Source: Rugosimonospora sp036494675
GTDB lineage: Bacteria; Actinomycetota; Actinomycetes; Mycobacteriales; Micromonosporaceae
Assembly (NCBI GenBank): GCA_036494675.1
Contig: DASXOA010000435.1
Span: forward strand, 29,995 to 93,994
Length of the DNA: 64,000 nt
Reading direction: 5' to 3'
Position numbers and translations under genes: made by a program. Under the pieces are notes generated by a model. It saw nothing but the letters and a program-made list of their open reading frames with translations, was not told where the DNA came from and made no database searches. Each line of letters opens with the position of its first letter. Positions within the stretch are counted from its first letter, which is position 1. Below, piece after piece: positions 50,687 to 58,101 of the stretch.

Positions 50687-52570
50687 TCAACCCGAGGGGC
50701 AGTCGGCTTGGACGGACTGGGTGGCGGCCGGGTAGCCGTAGGTCGCCGAGGTGCGCCAGTCGGTACAGGCGGCGGCCGGGTCGTTCATCCGTTGCCGGGC
50801 CTCGCCCCGGTGGAAGTACGCCTCCCCGTACTGCGGGTTGCGCTGGATGGCCGTGGTGAGGTCGGCGACCGCGGCCTGCGGGTCGCCGTACGCCAACTCC
50901 GCGACGCCCAGGTCGTTGTAGGTGTCGGGGAAGTCCGGGTAGAGCTGGGCCGCCGTGCGGTAGTCGGCGATGGCCTCGGGGTAGCGGCGCAGCGCCGCGT
51001 AGACTCGGCCGCGGTTGAGGTAGGCGTCGACGAAGTAGCCGTCCAGCGAGATGGCGTAGGTCAGGTCGGTCAGCGCGGGTTCGTAGCTGCCCAGCGCGAG
51101 CTCGGCCTTGCCCCGTTCGTCGTACGCCGCGCCGAAGCCCGAGGACAGCGCGATGGCCCGGTCGTAGTCGGCGATGGCGCCACCGTTGTCGCCGCCGCGG
51201 CTCCTGATGACGCCGCGGTAGTAGTAGCTCAGGGTGAACGTCGGGTCCAGCGCGAGGGTCTTCTCGAAGTCGCGCTCGGCGGCCGCGTAGTCCCCGCTGG
51301 TGTACTCCGTCATGCCCCGGCTGTTGTACACGAACGGGACCCCCGGCTGGTGCGTGATGGAGTTGTCCAGCACCCGTGCCGGTTCGTTCCACAGCACGGT
51401 ACGGCTGAACGTGGCGACCCCGAGCAGCACGGCCACGACGACCAGCGCCGCCGGCCACACCGCCAGCAGCCGGGCCCGCCACCCGTTCCTCGCCTCGACG
51501 AGACCCCGGACGAGTTCGGCGACGATGAGGAACAGGCCGACGTAGGGCAGGTACACGTACCGATTGGACATGTAGTTGTCCTCCAGCAACGCCGTCTGGC
51601 TCAGCAGGACGTTCAGCACGAAGAAGGACAGCCCGAACAGCAGCAGCTTCCTCGGCACCGGCGCGCGGTACAGCAGGAACACCACCAGGCCCAGCACCAC
51701 CGGCGTGAGGTAGAGGTACCACGGCAGGAACCCGCCGGCTTTCGCCGGATAGGCGTAGGCGAAGGCGAGCGGGTAGGGGACGACGAGCCGGATCAGGTAC
51801 CCGGTCAGCGCGGAGCAGACGACGATGACCCGATCGAGCGGCGAATAGTGTTGCAGCGCGCTGGTGTCGATACGGAAGTGCAGGGTGAGCAGTCCGCCGC
51901 CGAGTGCCACGGCACCGAAGGGCAGCTTCTCGACGACCAGTCGCCAGCCGAACCGCCGGCCGCGGCAGTAGTCGAGCACCGGCAGCACCAGCGCCAGGGC
52001 CACGGCGGTGGACTTGGACAGCACCGCCAGCACGAACAGCAGCACGGCGAGCGCCAGCCAGAGCCAGCGCCTGGTGCGCGTGTAGCGCAGGTACGCGAGC
52101 AGGGTCGCGAGCGAGAAGAGCGTGGCGAGCAGCGTACTGCGGGTGGACACCCAGCAGACGGTGTCCACGTTGGACGGATGGATCGCGAACGCGACGGTCA
52201 CGAAGTGCGCGATGAACGCCTTCCGGGTGAGCGCCCGGCACAGCCGGTACACCAGCACGATGTTGGCCAGGTGCAGGCCGAGGTTGGTGGCGTGGTACGC
52301 GACGGGGTTCAGCGCTCCGACGTGGTAGTCGAGGGCGTACGAGAGGGATACCAGCGGCGTGTACATGTACTGCAACGGCGTGGTGAAGTAGTGCTCGACG
52401 TTCGGCCAGGTGAGCGCCCGGATCGAGTAGTTGTCCAGCACGTTGTCGGGGTCGTCGAATTCGAGGAACCCGTTCCTGAACGTGTTGGCGTAGAGCACGA
52501 CCGTGAGCGCGAGAGTGCCGGCGACGATCAGCGCGTTGCGCCGCCGCTGCTCGACCGTGGATCCGGACAC
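50687..52570 (-). CDS. TMTC-like membrane glycosyltransferase with TPR repeats
   Basis: A 627-residue protein with about ten membrane segments and a lumenal-type loop containing EFDDPDNVLDNYSIRALTW, the GT-C acidic motif typical of TMTC/O-mannosyltransferase-like proteins. About six TPR units follow in the C-terminal 250 residues (for example YNSRGMTEYTSGDYAAAERD, AYLNRGRVYAALRRYPEAIA). The GTG start lies at 52570. Such proteins are proposed to transfer mannose to extracellular substrates. It is divergent from the hotdog gene. Confidence 0.8.
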   Translation of the reverse strand: MSGSTVEQRRRNALIVAGTLALTVVLYANTFRNGFLEFDDPDNVLDNYSIRALTWPNVEHYFTTPLQYMYTPLVSLSYALDYHVGALNPVAYHATNLGLHLANIVLVYRLCRALTRKAFIAHFVTVAFAIHPSNVDTVCWVSTRSTLLATLFSLATLLAYLRYTRTRRWLWLALAVLLFVLAVLSKSTAVALALVLPVLDYCRGRRFGWRLVVEKLPFGAVALGGGLLTLHFRIDTSALQHYSPLDRVIVVCSALTGYLIRLVVPYPLAFAYAYPAKAGGFLPWYLYLTPVVLGLVVFLLYRAPVPRKLLLFGLSFFVLNVLLSQTALLEDNYMSNRYVYLPYVGLFLIVAELVRGLVEARNGWRARLLAVWPAALVVVAVLLGVATFSRTVLWNEPARVLDNSITHQPGVPFVYNSRGMTEYTSGDYAAAERDFEKTLALDPTFTLSYYYRGVIRSRGGDNGGAIADYDRAIALSSGFGAAYDERGKAELALGSYEPALTDLTYAISLDGYFVDAYLNRGRVYAALRRYPEAIADYRTAAQLYPDFPDTYNDLGVAELAYGDPQAAVADLTTAIQRNPQYGEAYFHRGEARQRMNDPAAACTDWRTSATYGYPAATQSVQADCPSG

Positions 52571-52647
52571 AGCTCGGGATTATAGTCGGCCATCGATGTA
52601 TTCGGTGGGGTGGCCGCCGCCAGGTTACCGGGCGGTAGGGTTGCCTC

Positions 52648-53100
52648 ATGACCGACCTGGAGACGCTGAGCGCCACCATGCTGGGCGCCGTGCCGTTCGC
52701 CCGTACCCTCGGCGCGCAGTTCATCGCCGTCGCCGACGACGGCCGTACCGTCACCGCCCGGATGCCCGACGCGCCGCAACTGCACAACCATGTCGGCGGG
52801 CCGCACGCCGCCGCGGTGTTCGGCCTCGCGGAAACCGCCTCGGGCGCGGTGGTGACCGCGGTCTTCTCCGACCAGCTCCACCGGGCCGTGCCCCTCGCGG
52901 TGCGCGCCGAGATCGCGTACAAGAAGCTGGCGATGGGCGTGGTCGAGGCGACGGCTCGGCTGCAGCGGCCGCGCGAGGAGGTGCTCGCCGAGCTGGACGC
53001 GGGCCTGCGACCCGAGTTCACGGTCGCGGTCGACATCACCCGCGAGGACGGTGCCGTCGCGGCCGAGATGCGGGTCGTCTGGACGCTGCGTCCACACTGA
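52648..53100 (+). CDS. Hotdog-fold thioesterase-like protein (DUF4442/PaaI-like)
   Basis: A 150-residue protein with the hotdog pattern HNHVGGPHAAAVFGLAETAS and VRAEIAYKKLAMG, resembling DUF4442 and PaaI-type acyl-CoA thioesterases. Hydrolysis of an acyl-CoA is possible, but no catalytic Asp/Glu is certain. ATG 52648 follows GGTAGGG. It stands alone between two reverse-strand genes. Confidence 0.75.
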   Translation: MTDLETLSATMLGAVPFARTLGAQFIAVADDGRTVTARMPDAPQLHNHVGGPHAAAVFGLAETASGAVVTAVFSDQLHRAVPLAVRAEIAYKKLAMGVVEATARLQRPREEVLAELDAGLRPEFTVAVDITREDGAVAAEMRVVWTLRPH

Positions 53101-53132
53101 CGCGCCACCCGTGACGAACGCCGCCGGCGCCC

Positions 53133-54020
53133 TCACCAGTGGGCGCGCAGGTGCTGGTCCACCAGGTCCGCCACCGATCCGGCGTCCTCGCGGTGCGGGA
53201 AGTGCCCGACCCCGTCGAGCAGCACCCGCCGGTACCCTCCGGTGAAACAACTCTCCAAGCCCTCGGACAGCGACGGCCCGTCACACGAGTCGGCCCCGCC
53301 CTGGACCATCAACGTCGGGACCGTCAGCCGTTCGGTACCGGCGAGGACGCGCCGCTGCTCGGCGTAGCGGGGATCGCCCGGCTCCTCCTTCCGGAATCGC
53401 GCTCGGTAGTTGTTCAGCGTGACGTCCACCCAGTCCGGGTTCAGGAAACTGCGGGCGGTGGCCTGGAACTCGTCGTCGTCGAACCACCCGGGCGGGCTCC
53501 AGGTGTCCCACTGGATCCGCGCGAACCCCAGCGGATCGCGGCGGATCGCGTCCGCCGCCGCGTCGAGGTACATCAGCCACTGGTACCAGAACCGGCGCGC
53601 CTGCGCGAAGTCCGGCATCACGAACTCCGCGCGGGGCTGGTAGGCCACGGCCAGGGCGGCGATCGCGGGAACGCGGTCGGGCACGAGCGCGGCCAGATGG
53701 TATGCGACGCGGGCACCCCAGTCGTGCCCGACGACCACGAACCGCCCGATCCCGAGCGCGTCAACGAGGTCGAGCGCGTCCTGTGCCAGCGCGGCGCCAG
53801 CCCCGTCGCGCGGCGTGGTGGGTGACCGGAACCGCGTGTCCCCGAAGCCCCGCAGGTCCGGGGTCACCGTGCGCCACCCGGCATCGTTCAGCCTCCCGGC
53901 CACTTCTCGCCAGCCCCGGGCGGCGTCCGGCCAGCCGTGGACCAGCAGGACGGGCGGCGCGTCGGCGAGGCCCGCCACCTGGTACGAGATGTCGAGAACG
54001 TCGGTACGCGCGGACGGCAT
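53133..54020 (-). CDS. Alpha/beta hydrolase, epoxide hydrolase-like
   Basis: A 295-residue hydrolase with oxyanion motif LLVHGWPDAARGWREV and the nucleophile elbow VVGHDWGARVAYHL, in which Asp stands in the nucleophile place. That is the mark of epoxide hydrolases and haloalkane/haloacetate dehalogenases. Acid Asp and His appear in GGADSCDG and DGVGHFPHRE. ATG 54020 is chosen because the fold begins right after it. The substrate is unknown; epoxides are more likely. Confidence 0.85.
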   Translation of the reverse strand: MPSARTDVLDISYQVAGLADAPPVLLVHGWPDAARGWREVAGRLNDAGWRTVTPDLRGFGDTRFRSPTTPRDGAGAALAQDALDLVDALGIGRFVVVGHDWGARVAYHLAALVPDRVPAIAALAVAYQPRAEFVMPDFAQARRFWYQWLMYLDAAADAIRRDPLGFARIQWDTWSPPGWFDDDEFQATARSFLNPDWVDVTLNNYRARFRKEEPGDPRYAEQRRVLAGTERLTVPTLMVQGGADSCDGPSLSEGLESCFTGGYRRVLLDGVGHFPHREDAGSVADLVDQHLRAHW

Positions 54021-54165
54021 AGTCCGGACGCTAGGGCATCGGCCCGGACGGCGCGGGCAATCCCCGGAAATCCCAGCGGAACCCGATCCGGTGGGTCCCG
54101 TGGACTTCCGGGGACCCACCGGGCTCTGGTCGCTCGGCGCGCCGGCTCCGGCGCCACCCGTTCAG

Positions 54166-54205
54166 GTCAGCTGCGCTGCGAGATGGTCAGCTGCTGTGCG
54201 AGATG
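54166..54205. repeat. Tandem 20-base duplication at the alginate lyase 3' end
   Basis: Two 20-base units (54166-54185 and 54186-54205, GTCAGCTGC...GAGATG) with two differences, followed by the start of a third, duplicate the last codons and stop of the alginate lyase gene. Reading through the first stop would give a second ending of similar sequence. Confidence 0.8.
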
Positions 54206-55410
54206 GTCAGCGCGTAGAACCCGACCGTCGCACCCACCGTGGAACTGCTTCCCGTGGGCTGGTCGTAGTCGCCGGCCTTGAAGTACATGCCGTACCCGTT
54301 GAACGTCGATGACATCGGCCAGGTCTGCGTCGCACCGCCGTTGATGACCAGGCTGATCGTGTTGCCGCTCAGGCCGATCGTGTAACTCCACTTCGTACCC
54401 AGCGGCACGTTCCCGGCCAGGTGCTGCACCTCGTTGCCGCCCGCGGGGGTCTGCTCGATCGCCATCTCGATGTTTCCGTTGGCGTAGTAGAACAGTTCGA
54501 GGAGCGGCTTCGTCGACCCACCCGACCCGAGGTGGATCTGCCCGACGGCGACGTGGTTCGGCACCTGTGTGACCCGCAGCGTCGCGCTGAGCATGTGGGT
54601 ACCCGGGCTGAACCAGTTGGCCGCCGCCCCGCTCGCCGTCATCTCGCGGAACTCCGAACGGGAGTAGCTCGAATTCGGCGTGGTGACCCCGTTCTCGGGA
54701 TCCCAGAATGTCATCGCGCCGTCGGTGGAGTCGGTGTAGAAGTGCGGATCCTGGAATCCGCTGGGCCCTTCGAGCTGCCCGGGCGAGATCGTGGTCGGCG
54801 CACCGGGTGAACCGGTCGGCAGTTGGAGTTCCCACAGCGAAAGGTCGAAGTTGCCGCCGGGGGCGACGGATGGGTCGAGGCCGCCGGCCGGGGTGGTGGG
54901 GGCGGTGGTGCCGCCGGGCAGCGTCCACTTCTGGTTGGCGGCACCGGTGCAGGACCAGATCTGGAGCTGGTTGCCGTTGGCGGAGCTGTTGTCGGTGGCG
55001 TCCAGGCACTTGCCCGAGCCGGTGTTGACCAGTTCGCCATTGCTGGCCGTCCACTTCTGTGCGTTGGTGCCGTTGCAGTCGTACAACTGCACCTTGGCGC
55101 CGTTGGCGGTCGACGCGGAGGCCACGTCCAGGCACTTGCCGAGTGCCCGGATCGTGTTGTCGGAGTTGCCGACGGTCCAACTCTGTGCGTTGGTGCCGTT
55201 GCAGTCGTACAACTGGACGTGCGCACCGTTCGCGGTGCTGGCCGCGGCCACGTCGACGCACTTGCCGGCGAGGCCGGTGATGGGGCCGGCGGTGGCGGCC
55301 ATGGCGTCGGTGACGCCGAAGACGGCCGCCGCGATGGCGACCCCGCCGACGGCGGCCACCGCGATGAGCTTGCGGCGGGAGCGCCGGGGTGTGCCCGTTT
55401 CTGCCGTCAC
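54187..55410 (-). CDS. Secreted alginate lyase (PL7) with ricin-type lectin domain
   Basis: The 407-residue secreted protein has a signal peptide (RRSRRKLIAVAAVGGVAIAA, cleaved about residue 38), a ricin B/CBM13 lectin domain with three Cys-paired lobes (about 42-165), then a PL7 catalytic domain (from about 180) with SRSEFREM, QIHL and YFKAGDYDQ, the three PL7 motifs carrying Arg/Glu, His and Tyr. It cleaves alginate or another polyuronate. GTG 55410 follows GGAGGAGAACACTC; the ATG six codons upstream lies in that ribosome site and is not used. It has its own promoter at 55557-55585. Confidence 0.9.
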   Translation of the reverse strand: MTAETGTPRRSRRKLIAVAAVGGVAIAAAVFGVTDAMAATAGPITGLAGKCVDVAAASTANGAHVQLYDCNGTNAQSWTVGNSDNTIRALGKCLDVASASTANGAKVQLYDCNGTNAQKWTASNGELVNTGSGKCLDATDNSSANGNQLQIWSCTGAANQKWTLPGGTTAPTTPAGGLDPSVAPGGNFDLSLWELQLPTGSPGAPTTISPGQLEGPSGFQDPHFYTDSTDGAMTFWDPENGVTTPNSSYSRSEFREMTASGAAANWFSPGTHMLSATLRVTQVPNHVAVGQIHLGSGGSTKPLLELFYYANGNIEMAIEQTPAGGNEVQHLAGNVPLGTKWSYTIGLSGNTISLVINGGATQTWPMSSTFNGYGMYFKAGDYDQPTGSSSTVGATVGFYALTISHSS

Positions 55411-55556
55411 GAGTGTTCTCCTCCACATCTGGGCGCGCGACGGTTCGGGCGGCGGGCAGGTGACTCGGGTCAGCTCCGGTGGCCCGGCCGGTCGGGCGCA
55501 GCCGATCGGGACGTCCCGGGCCGAACGGTGAGGAATCCGCCCCGGGGCTTGGGGAC

Positions 55557-55585
55557 AACGTAGGCGGAAGATCGATGACTGTAAA
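55557..55585 (-). promoter_or_regulatory. Promoter of the alginate lyase gene
   Basis: TTTACA (55580-55585) and TACGTT (55557-55562) are spaced by 17 bases on the reverse strand, about 145 bases before the start. ACAGTC occurs twice in direct order, nine bases apart, over and before the -35 (ACAGTC-TTT-ACAGTC), which may bind an activator or repressor. The rest of 55411-55632 shows no gene. Confidence 0.55.
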
Positions 55586-55632
55586 GACTGTTAAGCATTG
55601 AAATTCGTCGGCCGGAGCGGCCCGCGTGCGGT

Positions 55633-56727
55633 TCAGGACGCGGTGCGCAGCACCTCTCGGCGCCGCCTCGCGGCAGCGGCCAACTCCTCCAGCAGCGTCT
55701 GTGTCCGTGCCCAGCCGATGCACGCGTCGGTCACGCTCTGCCCGTAGGTGAGCGTCTCCCGGGGTCCCGGCTCCTGCCTGCCGTCCACCAGGAAGCTCTC
55801 CATCATCAGCCCGGCGATCCCCTGCTCACCGCCGGCCACCTGCTCCGCGATCTCGCGCACCACCGCCTCCTGGCGGATGTGGTCCTTGCCGCTGTTGCCG
55901 TGGCTGGCGTCGATGACCAGCCGCTGTGGCATCTCCGCCTTAGCCAGCAGCGCGAGCGCGTCGGCGACGTTCTCGGGGTAGTAGTTCGGCCCGCCGCGGC
56001 CGCCCCGCAGCACCACGTGGCAGTCCGGGTTGCCGGTGGTCGAGACGACCGAGCCGCGGGCCTCGTCGTCGATACCGAAGAACACGTGGCTGCCGGCGGC
56101 CGTGTGACAGCCGTCGATGGCGGTCTGCACGTCGCCGTCCGTGGCGTTCTTGAAACCGATCGGCATCGACAGTCCGGATGCCAGTTGCCGGTGCACCTGG
56201 CTCTCCGGCGTCCGGGCACCGATCGCGCCCCAGCTGACCGCGTCGGCGATGTAGTGCGGGCTGGTCGGCTCCAGGAATTCGCAGCCGACCGGCAGCCCCG
56301 TGTGGAGCACATCCAGCAGCACGGCGCGGGCCATGCGCAGGCCGCGCTGCACGTCGTGGGTGCCGTCCAGGTCCGGGTCGTTGATGAGACCCTTCCACCC
56401 CAACCTGGTGCGCGGCTTCTCGAAGTACACCCGCATGACCACGCAGAGGTCGTCGCGCAGCGGCGCCACCGCGGCGGCGAGCCGCTCGGCGTATTCGCGC
56501 GCGGCGGCCGGGTCGTGCACGGAGCACGGCCCGACGACCAGGAAGAGCCTGTCATCCTCGCCGTCGAGGACGCCGCGCACGGCCCGCCGGCTGTCCTGGA
56601 CGAGTCGCGCGCTTTCGGTGTCCAGCGGCAGGGCGGCGCGCAATTCGGCCGGCGGGACCAGCGGCTGGAAGCCGCTGATGCGCAGGTCGTTGGTGGGCGC
56701 CGGAGCGGATGAGGCGGCTGGGGTCAT
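55633..56727 (-). CDS. 3-deoxy-7-phosphoheptulonate synthase (DAHP synthase, class I)
   Basis: A 364-residue enzyme of the E. coli AroF/AroG/AroH type, condensing phosphoenolpyruvate and erythrose 4-phosphate at the head of the shikimate route. It shows the family patterns VVGPCSVHDPAAA, PRTRLGWKGLINDP, VGCEFLEPTSPHYI, GFKNATDGDVQTAI and DASHGNSGKDH. Most actinobacteria rely on the class II enzyme, so a class I copy may be dedicated to a special supply of aromatics. ATG 56727 follows GACGGGAAGATC. A leader with attenuator-like structure lies upstream. Confidence 0.93.
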   Translation of the reverse strand: MTPAASSAPAPTNDLRISGFQPLVPPAELRAALPLDTESARLVQDSRRAVRGVLDGEDDRLFLVVGPCSVHDPAAAREYAERLAAAVAPLRDDLCVVMRVYFEKPRTRLGWKGLINDPDLDGTHDVQRGLRMARAVLLDVLHTGLPVGCEFLEPTSPHYIADAVSWGAIGARTPESQVHRQLASGLSMPIGFKNATDGDVQTAIDGCHTAAGSHVFFGIDDEARGSVVSTTGNPDCHVVLRGGRGGPNYYPENVADALALLAKAEMPQRLVIDASHGNSGKDHIRQEAVVREIAEQVAGGEQGIAGLMMESFLVDGRQEPGPRETLTYGQSVTDACIGWARTQTLLEELAAAARRRREVLRTAS

Positions 56728-56809
56728 GATCTTCCCGTCTTCTTCCGGGCGGGGCCCCGGTCCGCGATCCTTCGCGCTGCCCGGAGTCTGCCCGCCACAA
56801 ATGACGAAA

Positions 56810-56833
56810 GGCAGAGGCGGGATCGCCTCTGCC
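56810..56833 (-). terminator. Intrinsic terminator in the DAHP synthase leader
   Basis: Perfect ten-base arms (56810-56819 and 56824-56833, GGCAGAGGCG with CGCCTCTGCC) enclose a four-base loop. On the reverse strand the stem is followed by TTTCGTCATTTG, a short weak U-run. It lies between the leader peptide and the start of DAHP synthase, so it would stop transcription before the gene unless prevented. Confidence 0.75.
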
Positions 56834-56838
56834 CAGCT

Positions 56839-56892
56839 GGCTCCGGGTGGTTGGTCGGTCAGCGCACCTGACGACCGGCTCCACCCGGAGCC
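56839..56892 (-). promoter_or_regulatory. Alternative stem overlapping leader peptide and terminator approach
   Basis: GGCTCCGGGTGG lies within the leader codons (56881-56892 as complement) and CCACCCGGAGCC at 56839-56850; they form a perfect 12-base stem. Inside it a smaller stem pairs around 56854-56876. Ribosome stalling on the aromatic codons at the start of the leader would change which part is free to pair. Such alternatives characterise attenuators. Confidence 0.6.
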
Positions 56893-56930
56893 GGCATAAA
56901 GCGCCGATAGCAACGAACCCACACGGACAT
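56859..56930 (-). CDS. Aromatic leader peptide upstream of DAHP synthase
   Basis: A 23-residue frame from ATG 56930 to TGA at 56859-56861 encodes MSVWVRCYRRF followed by a Pro-Gly-Ala-Arg-rich tail. Trp is residue 4, Tyr residue 8 and Phe residue 11, so all three aromatic amino acids appear in the first eleven codons. The -10 TAGCGT ends seven bases before the ATG, so the transcript probably begins at the start codon (leaderless), as known for leader peptides in actinobacteria. It is followed by competing stem-loops. No ribosome site is visible. Confidence 0.6.
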   Translation of the reverse strand: MSVWVRCYRRFMPAPGGAGRQVR

Positions 56931-56937
56931 GAGTCGC

Positions 56938-56967
56938 ACGCTAACACGGTCGCGCCGGAACGGACAA
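56938..56967 (-). promoter_or_regulatory. Promoter of the DAHP synthase leader transcript
   Basis: TTGTCC (56962-56967) and TAGCGT (56938-56943) lie 18 bases apart on the reverse strand. The distance to the leader ATG (seven bases after the -10) fits transcription starting at or within one base of the A of ATG. The interval 56968-57203 towards yceI holds a possible plus-strand -10 TATCAT at 57093 but no gene. Confidence 0.65.
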
Positions 56968-57203
56968 TGTGGCGTCGCTCGCAGCGGCCGGCAAGCACCG
57001 TCCGGAGCGCACGCCGATCACGCCGTTTGGGCGCGGGCAACGGTTCCAGCGCACGCCCGTGGCCCGTCCAGGGCATCCCCGCACGTCAGGGCTATCATGT
57101 GATCTTAAAAGTTGGAAGAAAAGGCGTGCGCAGCGAGCCGATCAGCCGCAGCCGGGAGCGGCAGCACCGCCTCGCGACGCACGCGTTCTGGGAAGGCACA
57201 ACA

Positions 57204-57875
57204 ATGTCCGGTTCCCCCACCCGATCCTGGGAGGGCATGACAATCCCGGCTCCGGGGACTTATCTTCTCGATCAGGCGCACAAGCGGATCGGCTTCCTGG
57301 CCCGGCACATGATGGTGAGCCCCGTACGCGGACAGTTCGCCGAGGCCGCCGCGCGGATCGTGGTGGACGAGGACCCGTTGCGGTCCTGGGCGAGCGCGAC
57401 GATCTGGGCCGCGAGCGCCGAAACCGGAAACGCCGACCGGGACAAGCACCTGACCAGCCCCGACTTCCTCGACGTCGAGCGGTATCCGACGCTGGAGTAC
57501 CGCAGCACCGGCATCACCTGGCAGGGCAACAACGACCCGATCTTCTACTGGGCGTACCTGAGGAGTCACCGGTCGCTCGGGCGCCGGTCCGGCTCCGGTC
57601 CCGTGCCGGCACAGCCCGGCCCGTCGGCGGGACGGTTCGTGCTGACCGGGGAGTTGACCGTCAAGGGAATCGTCCGGCCGGTCGACCTCCAGGTCGAATT
57701 CGGCGGCGCCCGTCGCGACCCGTACGGGAATGACATCTTCGGATTCACCGCCACCGCGGAGATCAATCGCGAGGAGTACGGATTGATCTGGAACGTGGCC
57801 CTGGAGAGCGGCGGAGTGCTCGTCGGCAAGAACGTGCGCATCGAGATCGCCGGCGAGGCGATCCGCCAGCCCTGA
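57204..57875 (+). CDS. YceI-like polyisoprenoid-binding protein
   Basis: The 223-residue protein fits the YceI lipocalin-like family (TYLLDQAHKRIGFLARHMMV, HLTSPDFLDVERYPTLEYRS, LTGELTVKGIVRPVDLQVEF). It lacks a signal peptide, so it would be cytoplasmic, as in many actinobacterial members that may bind isoprenoid quinone-like ligands. An insertion of about 30 residues (Pro-Gly-Ser-rich) interrupts a beta hairpin about residue 125-150. ATG 57204 follows GGAAGGCACAACA. Role not known. Confidence 0.85.
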   Translation: MSGSPTRSWEGMTIPAPGTYLLDQAHKRIGFLARHMMVSPVRGQFAEAAARIVVDEDPLRSWASATIWAASAETGNADRDKHLTSPDFLDVERYPTLEYRSTGITWQGNNDPIFYWAYLRSHRSLGRRSGSGPVPAQPGPSAGRFVLTGELTVKGIVRPVDLQVEFGGARRDPYGNDIFGFTATAEINREEYGLIWNVALESGGVLVGKNVRIEIAGEAIRQP

Positions 57876-57930
57876 CCCGGTATCCCCCGCCGGATTCACG
57901 GCGGTCTACTCCGTATTCTCGCGCTAACGC

Positions 57931-57980
57931 TTGACAGGCCTGTGCCGGCGCCGTACACATCTCGGGTAGAGAGCGCTCTC
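57931..57980 (+). promoter_or_regulatory. Promoter and LacI/CebR-type operator of the GH16 gene
   Basis: TTGACA (57931-57936) and TACACA (57954-57959) are spaced by exactly 17 bases. The perfect palindrome GAGAGCGCTCTC (57969-57980) follows at about +2 to +13. The core GAGCGCTC is the core of the CebR-type operator that controls cellobiose and glucan genes in Streptomyces. Repression in absence of an oligosaccharide is therefore likely. The regulator gene itself is not in the window's GH part. Confidence 0.7.
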
Positions 57981-58070
57981 CCATTCCGTCCCGAACACCA
58001 TCCGGCCTCATGACCAACCGCGTTGCGGCATGCCGTGCCGCGGCCACGCCATGCGCTGGGGCCGGAACAG

Positions 58071-58082
58071 AGAGCGCGCTCT
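58071..58082 (+). promoter_or_regulatory. Second palindromic operator-like site before GH16 start
   Basis: AGAGCGCGCTCT is a perfect 12-base palindrome 20 bases before the GTG start at 58102. It is related to the site at 57969 by the half-site AGAGCGC and may give cooperative repressor binding. Confidence 0.45.
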
Positions 58083-58101
58083 GCGCTGAAGGGAAGCCAT
58101 C

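Noticed and set aside
50379..53108. Minus-strand 909-residue frame
   Set aside because: Shadow of the TMTC-like gene and hotdog gene in other frames; low-complexity composition.
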